Below, in pieces: positions 6,173 through 12,033 of a stretch of 12,033 nucleotides of DNA. This DNA is from Bacteroidota bacterium (GTDB taxonomy: Bacteria > Bacteroidota > Ignavibacteria > Ignavibacteriales > Melioribacteraceae). The DNA lies in assembly GCA_021786655.1 (NCBI GenBank), contig JAJYMU010000173.1, positions 1 to 12,033 of the forward strand, read 5' to 3'. Below the pieces are notes generated by a model that saw only the letters and a program-made list of their open reading frames with translations, searched no databases and was not told where the DNA came from. A program made the position numbers and the translations under genes. Numbering within the stretch: the stretch's first letter is position 1; the number at the start of each line of letters is the position of its first letter.

Positions 6173-8947
6173 ATGAAACGCGGAAATAAAATTTTCTTTT
6201 TGTTGTTATTAGTCTCTTCATTTGCCACATACAAATTCATCCCCACCCTCAAAACAAATTTCGAAAAGAATGATAGGAATATTGAAAGAGAGGGGAACGA
6301 AAAGAAGACTGATATAGAAAGAGGCGAGTACTTCTTCAGAATGCTAAGAGACCCGGCGACCAACCAAATTCCGCAGAATATAAGAAGAAGCGAACTGGCA
6401 TTTGCAAGCCGACTCCCAAAAGCGGAAAATGCTTTGTTCAAAACTGACGCTGCTCTAAACATATCATGGAAGGAAGCGGGACCGAAAGATGTTGGCGGCA
6501 GAACAAGAGCAATAGGTGTTGATGTAAATAATTCGAATATAGTTTTGGCAGGCGGCGCAACAGGCGGAATGTGGAAATCAATGGACAACGGCGCCAGCTG
6601 GAAATTAACCACATCAATTTCCGATGTTCAAGGTGTTACTTCTATAGCTCAAGATACACGACCGGGTTTTACAAACACATGGTACTATTCAGGCGGCGAG
6701 TATGACGGCAGCGGCGCAGACCAAGGAAACGTTGCATATTTTTATGGAGGAGGTGTTTATAAATCTACAGATAACGGCGATAGCTGGACTGTATTGCCTG
6801 CAACTCAAACAAGTTCGACAAGTTGGAACAGCATTTTTTCTTTCACTTCTAGAATTATTGTTAGCCCAACTACTGGATCGGTTTTCATTGCATCAAATTC
6901 CGGGTTAATTGCAAGATCAACAAACGGAGGAACTAGTTTTTCATTAGTTCTTGGTAAATCCGGAGATCATAATTATACGGATGTAGCTGTGAATTCAAAC
7001 GGTACACTGGTTGCAACATTGTCTTCAACTCCGGGAAATACAACTCCGAAGTTTGCACCGGGTGTTTATAAATCAACAGATGATGGACTAGCATGGGTGA
7101 ACATAACTCCGAATACATTTCCGGCAACTCATCAGAGAAGTGTAATAACGTTCTCGCCGTCTCAACCGAACATTGCTTATATATTTACAAACACAGGTCA
7201 GAAAGTTTCAGGCAAAGAAGATTTGCGTCTTCATAAGATTGATATATCAAACGGCACGTCGCAAGATTTATCTGCAAATCTTCCGGTACTGAATTCAACC
7301 GACGGCAGACTTGACACACAAAGAGGTTACGATATGGCGCTTGCCGTTCATCCAACAAATCCCAATATAGTATTAATTGCCGGAACGAGTTTGTTCAGAA
7401 GTTTTGATGCATTTGCAACTCAGCCGACAAACGCAAAAACAAATTGGATTGGCGGTTATCATCCGATAAGTTTTTTCTATCCTAACATACATCCCGATAT
7501 TCACACAATCACTTTCGATCCTAACGATCCTAACGATCCTAACAAAGTATGGGTCGGCAACGACGGCGGATTAAGTTATGCGACAGATATTACGACAATA
7601 AGTTATCAAACATATTTCCCGTGGCAGAAAAAGAATAACGGCTACAATGTAACGCAATACTACAACATGGCTGTTGCCAGCGGCTCAGGAGATCCGAGAT
7701 TGATGGGAGGAACGCAGGATAACGGCACTCCGTTTTTCACTTTTGATGGAACTACAACTTCTGCATCAACCGATGTAACAACTGGCGACGGTGCGTACGC
7801 TTATTTAGGAAATTTATTCGCCTACGGTGAAACGCAAAACGGAGATGTTGTTAGGATACCATATAATAATGGTGCCCCATCATTTCAGAGTTCTGTTAGC
7901 ATTAAGCCGGGTGGCGCAAGTGGAATGCTTTTCATAAACCCGTTCAAAGTTGATCCCTCTGATGAAAATTATATGTACTATCTCGGAGGTACGCAATTGT
8001 GGAGAAACAATAACTTGGCTGCAAGCGACACTACAATCGGCTGGTCCTCTATCGATATCAGTCTTCCGCAAGGTTATTCGTTTTCAACTCTTACAGTATC
8101 AAACACAAACCCTGCACACGTTCTTTATCTTGGAGCGAGTAGTCAAACCGATGCGCCAAAGGTTTACAAGATTACTAATTCAACTACATCAACCACTGCG
8201 TTAGATATTTCGCCGGCGCTTCCGGAAGTTTCCAACGGTGCGTATGTTCATAACATCGCTGTTAACCCGAACGACGGAAACGAAATTTTGGTGGTTCATT
8301 CAAATTACAATGTCGTCGGATTGTTTTATTCTAACGACGGCGGACAAACATACACTGCTGTTGAAGGAAATCTTCAGGGAACCGGCGGTCCTTCAATTAG
8401 ATCGGCGACAATTTTGCCGACTGCTCAAGGAACAATTTATGTGGTTGGAACAAGCACGGGTGTTTATTCTACAACTCAGTTGAACGGAATGAATACGGTT
8501 TGGAAACAAGAAGGCACCAATGAACTTGGAAACGTGATTGTTGAATATGTTACGTCAAGAAAAGCAGACGGAACGATTGTAGCGGCAACACACGGTCGCG
8601 GTGCGTTTGTAGGAAAGGTAAGCGGCGGAACAGGCGTTGCAGATAATTCGGTTATGCCGACACAGTATTCACTCGATCAGAATTATCCGAATCCGTTTAA
8701 TCCAACAACAAAAATTAGTTACTCATTGCCTGTGTCATCAAAAGTAAGTTTGAAAATTTATGATTTGAACGGTCGTGAGGTGGAATCGCTGGTTAACGGT
8801 GTTCAGGCTGAAGGAAAACATGAAATCAATTTCAATGCGGCAGAACTTTCCAGCGGAGTTTATTTCTATAGAATTATCGCGAACAATCCTTCGCATAGCT
8901 CAGGACAGAGTTTTATGCAGACGAAGAAAATGATTTTACTGAAATAG
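6173..8947 (+). CDS. Secreted BNR/Asp-box beta-propeller protein with T9SS sorting domain
   Basis: A 924-residue extracellular protein. It begins with a signal or anchor segment (about residues 3-20, KRGNKIFFLLLLVSSFATY). From about 100 to 820 it shows repeated Asp-boxes (S-x-D/N-x-G-x-S/T-W): SMDNGASW 136-143, STDNGDSW 198-205, STNGGTSF 249-256, STDDGLAW 301-308, and SNDGGQTY near 720-730. It also has the HPDIHTITFDP...VWVGNDGG block typical of sortilin/VPS10-like and xyloglucanase-type propellers. These form multi-bladed propellers that bind or cleave glycans or bind proteins; no catalytic residues can be assigned, so a binding role is as likely as an enzyme. From 832, YSLDQNYPNPFNPTT opens the T9SS type A sorting domain, ending TKKMILLK. 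It is probably co-transcribed with the lipoprotein gene eight bases upstream. Oddities: a DPNDPNDPN repeat at 449-457 and PSHSSGQS at 906-913. Confidence 0.85.
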   Translation: MKRGNKIFFLLLLVSSFATYKFIPTLKTNFEKNDRNIEREGNEKKTDIERGEYFFRMLRDPATNQIPQNIRRSELAFASRLPKAENALFKTDAALNISWKEAGPKDVGGRTRAIGVDVNNSNIVLAGGATGGMWKSMDNGASWKLTTSISDVQGVTSIAQDTRPGFTNTWYYSGGEYDGSGADQGNVAYFYGGGVYKSTDNGDSWTVLPATQTSSTSWNSIFSFTSRIIVSPTTGSVFIASNSGLIARSTNGGTSFSLVLGKSGDHNYTDVAVNSNGTLVATLSSTPGNTTPKFAPGVYKSTDDGLAWVNITPNTFPATHQRSVITFSPSQPNIAYIFTNTGQKVSGKEDLRLHKIDISNGTSQDLSANLPVLNSTDGRLDTQRGYDMALAVHPTNPNIVLIAGTSLFRSFDAFATQPTNAKTNWIGGYHPISFFYPNIHPDIHTITFDPNDPNDPNKVWVGNDGGLSYATDITTISYQTYFPWQKKNNGYNVTQYYNMAVASGSGDPRLMGGTQDNGTPFFTFDGTTTSASTDVTTGDGAYAYLGNLFAYGETQNGDVVRIPYNNGAPSFQSSVSIKPGGASGMLFINPFKVDPSDENYMYYLGGTQLWRNNNLAASDTTIGWSSIDISLPQGYSFSTLTVSNTNPAHVLYLGASSQTDAPKVYKITNSTTSTTALDISPALPEVSNGAYVHNIAVNPNDGNEILVVHSNYNVVGLFYSNDGGQTYTAVEGNLQGTGGPSIRSATILPTAQGTIYVVGTSTGVYSTTQLNGMNTVWKQEGTNELGNVIVEYVTSRKADGTIVAATHGRGAFVGKVSGGTGVADNSVMPTQYSLDQNYPNPFNPTTKISYSLPVSSKVSLKIYDLNGREVESLVNGVQAEGKHEINFNAAELSSGVYFYRIIANNPSHSSGQSFMQTKKMILLK
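7517..7543 (+). repeat. Three perfect 9-bp tandem repeats (GATCCTAAC)
   Basis: GATCCTAAC is repeated three times without a mismatch and codes DPNDPNDPN just before the KVWVGNDGG blade motif. In related propellers a single DPNNPN-like turn is usual here, so this looks like a slippage expansion. Loss or gain of units keeps the reading frame. Confidence 0.85.
8666..8947 (+). other. T9SS type A sorting domain (C-terminal) of the 924-aa protein
   Basis: This codes residues 832-924. Blocks in order are DQNYPNPFNPTTKISYSLP, VSLKIYDLNGREV, AEGKHEINF, LSSGVYFYRI and TKKMILLK. It lacks the 12-residue insertion of the other sorting domain but keeps the PSxxSGQS insertion at the same distance from the end. 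Confidence 0.85.
8888..8906 (+). repeat. In-frame CCTTCG...GCTCAGGAC element, copy 2
   Basis: CCTTCGCATAGCTCAGGAC starts on a codon boundary and codes PSHSSGQ, 19 residues before the C-terminus, exactly as in copy 1 (4672-4690). The two differ at two of 19 bases. Confidence 0.7.
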
Positions 8948-8972
8948 TTTGGTGTTGCTAAAGGTGTGATCG

Positions 8973-9010
8973 AAAAAGAAGGGCGACTATTGAGGTCGCC
9001 CTTCTTTGTT
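8973..9010. terminator. Bidirectional rho-independent terminator between convergent genes
   Basis: A perfect 13-bp stem pairs AAAGAAGGGCGAC (8975-8987) with GTCGCCCTTCTTT (8995-9007) around loop TATTGAG. Read on the plus strand it ends in TTTGTT; read on the minus strand it runs into TTTTT (complement of 8973-8977). It therefore can stop transcription from both the propeller gene and the deoxyhypusine-synthase-like gene. Confidence 0.92.
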
Positions 9011-9013
9011 GAA

Positions 9014-10084
9014 TTATTTTACAGAAGCAGTTTCTTTTAAGAATATTTTCTGCATCTCTCTTTTTTCACGATTCTTCCAAGCGCCTTTGTGATATGCGTA
9101 TCCGGCAATCAACGGCATTGCAATAGTTGCTTCGGAATAAACCATCTGCTCAAAAGTAGTCTCAACTTTTCCCCACGAGCTGGCTTCTTTTAATGTTGAA
9201 CTTGAAAGTGCGCCGTCGCGAACATCTGCAACAGTAATTTGAACTGCGTATTTATGCATCGGTGCCCGCTCCGACTCAGCGAGGCAAGCGTTCTCCTGAA
9301 GAATGTCTGCCGCAACTACAATGTCTTGAGTAAAGTTTTTCGGAACGCCGCCGCCGATCATAAAAATTCCGGTTTCTTTGCTGTTGAGTTTAACGTGTGT
9401 AAGCTCAAGAAAATCTTTTCCAGAATCGATGGAAACGTGTTTATCGGGATTGTTGGTTTGGTGAACAATAATTCCGAATCCGGCAGAGCAATCGGAAAAT
9501 GCCGGTACAAAAATCGGGACGTTCTTTTTGTACGCGGCATAGATAACGCTGTCTTCAACTTTTGGTCCGCCGTTTTCATCAAGATATTTTCCGAAGTTCC
9601 ACAAAAGTTCTCGTGATGAATATGGACGCGGTTCAAGCGAGTCGAAAATTTTCTGTGTTGTCTCGTCGCAAATGCGAAGTTCGTCTTCGTCAATAAATGT
9701 ATCGTAAATACGATCGATGTGGAGGTCGCGCATTACGTTATCATCAACGAACGGTGTGCCGATGTAATGCTTGAATCCGAGCGCTTCAAAGAAGTCTTGA
9801 TCGACCATAACTGCGCCTGTTGAAACGATAGCATCGACCATGTTGTTGTTCACGAGATCGAAAACAACGCGTTTCAAACCGGCGCTGAACAAACTTCCGG
9901 CAAGAGTTAGTATCACCGTGCAGTCTTTGTCTTTGATCATCATGTCGAAAATTTTAGCGGCCCGGTTCAAATCACGCGCGCTGAATGCCATCTTTTCCAT
10001 CGAATCGACAAGCTTGATTACATTATGCTCTTTTATATCGATATGCTGAATAACATCCTTCAAGAAATCTTTCTTTTGCGGCAT
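9014..10084 (-). CDS. Deoxyhypusine synthase-family protein (bacterial type)
   Basis: A 356-residue cytoplasmic enzyme of the PF01916 family, whose founder transfers an aminobutyl group from spermidine to a lysine of eIF5A using NAD. Bacteria lack eIF5A, and bacterial members are thought to act in polyamine-related reactions, such as homospermidine-type transfer, on small molecules. Family landmarks are TLAGS (60-64), VSTGAVMVDQD (87-97), VPIFVPAFSD (189-198), MIGGGVPKN (242-250) and SSWGK (302-306). Lys306 corresponds to the catalytic Lys329 of the human enzyme, with Glu300 and Trp304 matching Glu323 and Trp327. By alignment from memory, other pocket residues differ (see finding). AGGAG (complement of 10091-10095) lies six bases before the ATG. 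Product specificity is uncertain. Confidence 0.87.
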   Translation of the reverse strand: MPQKKDFLKDVIQHIDIKEHNVIKLVDSMEKMAFSARDLNRAAKIFDMMIKDKDCTVILTLAGSLFSAGLKRVVFDLVNNNMVDAIVSTGAVMVDQDFFEALGFKHYIGTPFVDDNVMRDLHIDRIYDTFIDEDELRICDETTQKIFDSLEPRPYSSRELLWNFGKYLDENGGPKVEDSVIYAAYKKNVPIFVPAFSDCSAGFGIIVHQTNNPDKHVSIDSGKDFLELTHVKLNSKETGIFMIGGGVPKNFTQDIVVAADILQENACLAESERAPMHKYAVQITVADVRDGALSSSTLKEASSWGKVETTFEQMVYSEATIAMPLIAGYAYHKGAWKNREKREMQKIFLKETASVK

Positions 10085-10206
10085 TTAATACTCCTATTAG
10101 TTCTTATTTTTTTCGTGTCGCAAATATAATTACTTATTTAGAAAAAGTTGTTAGCTGTTAACTATTAGCAGAAAAAATTCTACACTCTACATTCTACACT
10201 TTTCTT
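10085..10206 (-). promoter_or_regulatory. Gap upstream of the deoxyhypusine synthase-like gene, with candidate promoter
   Basis: On the minus strand TATATTTG (complement of 10121-10128) ends 37 bases before the start codon and matches both a sigma-70 -10 and the Bacteroidota TAnnTTTG box. The same octamer occurs in the rplM promoter. No good -35 is visible; the position at 17 bp reads ACAACT and lies in the heptamer repeats. The other half of the gap is repeat (10147-10200). Confidence 0.45.
10147..10200. repeat. Two heptanucleotide tandem arrays
   Basis: The first array is GTTGTTA, GCTGTTA, ACTATTA (10147-10167). After nine bases a second follows: ATTCTAC, ACTCTAC, ATTCTAC and a partial ACT (10177-10200). 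Each shows a strict 7-bp period with a few substitutions. Together they fill most of the sequence between the end of the epimerase gene and the promoter of the gene downstream of it on the minus strand. Confidence 0.82.
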
Positions 10207-11244
10207 TCAAAAGAACCATTTTGCAATTGAAAGAATTCCTTGCTTCCATGGTACACGATGACTGACACCGGTTTGCCGCTTGAAATATTTCCAATTCTCG
10301 ATGTACCATTTGTAGTTTCTGATCAATGCGTCTTTGTTGGAATACTTAGGTGCGAACGACAATTTCTTTTCGGCTTTGTCGATTGAAACAAATGAGTCTT
10401 TCGAGGCAGTTTCATAGACCCATTTGTAGAGCGGCGAAAGTTTTAATGCTTCAAGAATTTTAAGAATAAAAATAACAGGTTTCTCGGGCAGTGAAATTAT
10501 TTTTTTGTTGTAACCGGCAAAATCGAGAACGGTTTGGTAGTCGTCCTTCAATGTGTCGAATTTTTTTGCGCCAATGTTGAAAGTATCGTTCACAACCTCA
10601 CTTGGTAGAATTAGACATTGGTAGATTGCCTCGCAGAGATCTTCCACATCGAGCAATTGGTAACGGTTGTCGCCTTTACCGATGATCGGAAAGTTTTTGC
10701 CGTCGCTTGCCCAATCATACAAAAGTGAAAAAACTCCCAAGCGTTCCGGACCAACAAAAGTTTTAGGTCGCAGAATTGGCACACACATTTCTTTTTTTCT
10801 GTATTCAAGACAAATGTTTTCAGTTTCTATTTTTGCTTTGCCGTACGGACCAACGCCTTCAAGCCGGTCTTCTTCCAAAACCGGGTGATGATCCGGTATC
10901 CCGTAAACCGTGGTCGATGAAATGTGAACGAATCTTTTTACTTTATTTGTGTAAGACAAGTGCAGCAGAGTTCGTGTTCCCTCTACATCCGTTGAGTAAA
11001 TTTCCTCGGCGCTATACAAAGGAAGAGCTGCGGCGGTATGAACCACGGCATCAATCTCTTTCATGCATGTTTCGACTATCTCATGATTACAGATATCGCC
11101 TTTTACGATTTTGATTCTATCTCTTATATCGGCATAGTTAAAATCAGCAATATCCAGCGATATCACCTCATGATTTTTATCAAGCAGAAATCTGATCAAA
11201 TTAATGCCCAGGAATCCGGCACCGCCGGTAACCAATATCTTCAT
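10207..11244 (-). CDS. NAD-dependent epimerase/dehydratase (extended SDR)
   Basis: A 345-residue cytoplasmic enzyme of the extended short-chain dehydrogenase family. The Rossmann motif is TGGAGFLG (Gly7, Gly10, Gly13), with Asp31 ending beta-2, which suggests NAD rather than NADP. KGD (48-50), VVHTAA (67-72), the serine/threonine at HISSTT (108-112) and the catalytic pair Tyr134/Lys138 (YGKAK) follow in the expected order; RPKTFVGP resembles the usual RPxNVYGP. Likely substrates are nucleotide sugars or a sterol/isoprenoid-like alcohol, and the sequence does not decide. The last 20 residues (KRQTGVSHRVPWKQ...) go beyond the typical end and finish with a hydrophobic AKWFF tail. It lies upstream of the deoxyhypusine synthase-like gene on the same strand, but 122 bp of repeats and a likely promoter separate them, so they are probably not one tight operon. 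No clear ribosome-binding site is seen. Confidence 0.87.
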   Translation of the reverse strand: MKILVTGGAGFLGINLIRFLLDKNHEVISLDIADFNYADIRDRIKIVKGDICNHEIVETCMKEIDAVVHTAAALPLYSAEEIYSTDVEGTRTLLHLSYTNKVKRFVHISSTTVYGIPDHHPVLEEDRLEGVGPYGKAKIETENICLEYRKKEMCVPILRPKTFVGPERLGVFSLLYDWASDGKNFPIIGKGDNRYQLLDVEDLCEAIYQCLILPSEVVNDTFNIGAKKFDTLKDDYQTVLDFAGYNKKIISLPEKPVIFILKILEALKLSPLYKWVYETASKDSFVSIDKAEKKLSFAPKYSNKDALIRNYKWYIENWKYFKRQTGVSHRVPWKQGILSIAKWFF

Positions 11245-11354
11245 TTTGCCGCCATTGAGTTATGCAAACTTAATTAAAAGGTGCGATTCTTCTTTATTAC
11301 GGTTGATAATCCATATTAGTCTCTTTATCAGCCACATTTTTAAACTTGAATTTC

Positions 11355-11383
11355 TTGACATTCTGGCGGCTGACAAATATATT
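11355..11383 (+). promoter_or_regulatory. Consensus sigma-70 promoter of rplM-rpsI
   Basis: TTGACA (11355-11360), a 17-bp spacer and TATATT (11378-11383) form a near-perfect promoter. Transcription would start near 11390, giving a leader of about 35 bases. The box extends to TATATTTG, which also fits the Bacteroidota TAnnTTTG form. No L13-type leader structure is visible in the short leader. Confidence 0.85.
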
Positions 11384-11414
11384 TGAACCCTTTGAAAAAT
11401 AGCATTTTGCGTTT

Positions 11415-11419
11415 GGAGG
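11415..11419 (+). promoter_or_regulatory. Shine-Dalgarno that fixes the TTG start of rplM
   Basis: GGAGG lies five bases before the TTG at 11425. The upstream in-frame TTG at 11383 overlaps the promoter -10 and so is not in the transcript. The ATG at 11420 is out of frame and reaches a stop after two codons. Confidence 0.8.
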
Positions 11420-11424
11420 ATGTT

Positions 11425-11865
11425 TTGAAGCAAGAAAAATTAACAAGATTTATTAAACCCGAAGATGCTGATCAAAAATGGTATTTAGTTGATGCGAAAG
11501 ATCAGGTATTGGGACGATTGGCAGCTAAGGTTGCAAGAGTAATCCGCGGCAAGAACAAACCGGTTTTTACACCGAATACGGATACAGGCGATTTTGTAGT
11601 TGTGATTAATGCCGATAAAATTAGGTTAACCGGAAAGCGTGAGACACAAAAGACTTACTTTTCTCACTCGATGTATCCCGGCGGAGCTAAACTGAAAAGT
11701 TTTACTGAAGTAATGAATCAAAAACCCGAATTTGTTTTTGAGACTGCGGTAAGAGGTATGTTGCCGAAAACAAAACTCGGAAGAAAACTAATTAAGAAAT
11801 TGAAGGTCTATGCCGGGGAAAATCACCCGCATAGTGCTCAGAAACCAGAAGCTTTAAGTTTTTAA
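11425..11865 (+). CDS. rplM: 50S ribosomal protein L13
   Basis: L13 is a large-subunit protein that binds 23S rRNA early in assembly. From the TTG start the protein has 146 residues, within the usual 140-150. Recognisable blocks are KWYLVDAKDQVLGRLAAKVA near the N-terminus, RGKNKPVFTPNTDTGDFVVV, KIRLTGKRETQKTYFSHS, and the signature region VRGMLPKTKLGRKLIKKLKV followed by YAGENHPHSAQKPE. It starts the conserved rplM-rpsI pair: the S9 start codon is 12 bases after the stop. TTG as start is chosen because of GGAGG at 11415-11419 and the promoter position. Confidence 0.96.
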   Translation: MKQEKLTRFIKPEDADQKWYLVDAKDQVLGRLAAKVARVIRGKNKPVFTPNTDTGDFVVVINADKIRLTGKRETQKTYFSHSMYPGGAKLKSFTEVMNQKPEFVFETAVRGMLPKTKLGRKLIKKLKVYAGENHPHSAQKPEALSF

Positions 11866-11877
11866 CGGAGTTATTTA

Positions 11878-12033
11878 ATGGCAGATAAAATTTTTGTTGG
11901 TAGAAGAAAAGACGCTGTAGCAAGAGTCTATCTTAGAATCGGTTCCGGCAAAGTCCAGATCAATGATAAAGATTTAGAAAAATATTTTCCGTTGAAAGAG
12001 CATAGAGACAATATATTCCTTCCGTTCATCGCG
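11878..12033 (+). CDS. rpsI: 30S ribosomal protein S9, 5' part (cut by window end)
   Basis: The first 52 codons are present and the gene continues past the window. S9 is a small-subunit protein whose C-terminal tail contacts P-site tRNA. The sequence MADKIFVGRRKDAVARVYL, then GSGKVQINDKDLEKYFP, is the standard S9 N-terminal half. CGGAG at 11866-11870 precedes the ATG by seven bases. It follows rplM in the usual order and should be co-transcribed and translationally adjacent. Confidence 0.95.
   Translation, partial: MADKIFVGRRKDAVARVYLRIGSGKVQINDKDLEKYFPLKEHRDNIFLPFIA

Noticed and set aside
6148..6612. Minus-strand open frame of 154 codons
   Set aside because: It is antisense to the start of the propeller gene, including its signal peptide and first Asp-box; no ribosome-binding site or recognisable product.
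9239..9616. Plus-strand open frame within the deoxyhypusine synthase-like gene
   Set aside because: Antisense to conserved family motifs; composition is typical of a shadow frame.
11383..11424. Longer N-terminus of L13 from the TTG at 11383
   Set aside because: This start lies in the promoter -10 and would add 14 residues that do not look like L13, and there is no Shine-Dalgarno before it.

Overview
The window looks like chromosome from a member of the Ignavibacteria/Chlorobi/Bacteroidota branch. Two large secreted proteins end in the type IX secretion (T9SS) sorting domain, with the QNYPNPFNP opening that is especially common in Ignavibacteria. Small putative lipoproteins and an outer-membrane barrel protein are also present, and one promoter is a near-perfect sigma-70 type. 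The lineage is inferred from these protein features, not from a marker-gene tree.

Layout. 1-144: leader with no certain gene, ending in a G-rich ribosome-binding region. 145-612 (+): Rrf2/IscR-type regulator with three clustered cysteines. 678-1871 (-): M24 (Xaa-Pro peptidase-like) metallopeptidase, convergent with the regulator and separated from it by a short gap built almost entirely of 7-bp repeats. 2004-4731 (+): a small lipoprotein followed 10 bp later by a 792-aa T9SS-sorted protein with an HEFQH zinc-peptidase motif. 4894-5562 (+): outer-membrane beta-barrel protein, closed by a strong terminator at 5591-5625. 5757-8947 (+): a second lipoprotein followed 8 bp later by a 924-aa T9SS-sorted BNR/Asp-box protein. 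8973-9010: bidirectional terminator. 9014-10084 (-): deoxyhypusine-synthase-family protein. 10207-11244 (-): NAD-dependent epimerase/dehydratase. 11425 to the end (+): ribosomal proteins L13 (rplM, TTG start) and the beginning of S9 (rpsI), behind a consensus promoter.

How the genes fit together. Positions 2004-8947 form a cell-surface region: two lipoprotein plus T9SS-cargo pairs flanking an outer-membrane barrel. The flanking genes are housekeeping or regulatory and show no clear functional link to it.

What stands out. I see no defence system, CRISPR array or transposon. The unusual layer is short repeats: heptanucleotide arrays in two intergenic gaps and one coding region; a CCTTCG...GCTCAGGAC-type element sitting in frame at the same place in both sorting domains; and a G-rich element that supplies the regulator's Shine-Dalgarno. 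The deoxyhypusine-synthase homologue also keeps the catalytic lysine but seems to have lost several polyamine-contacting residues.
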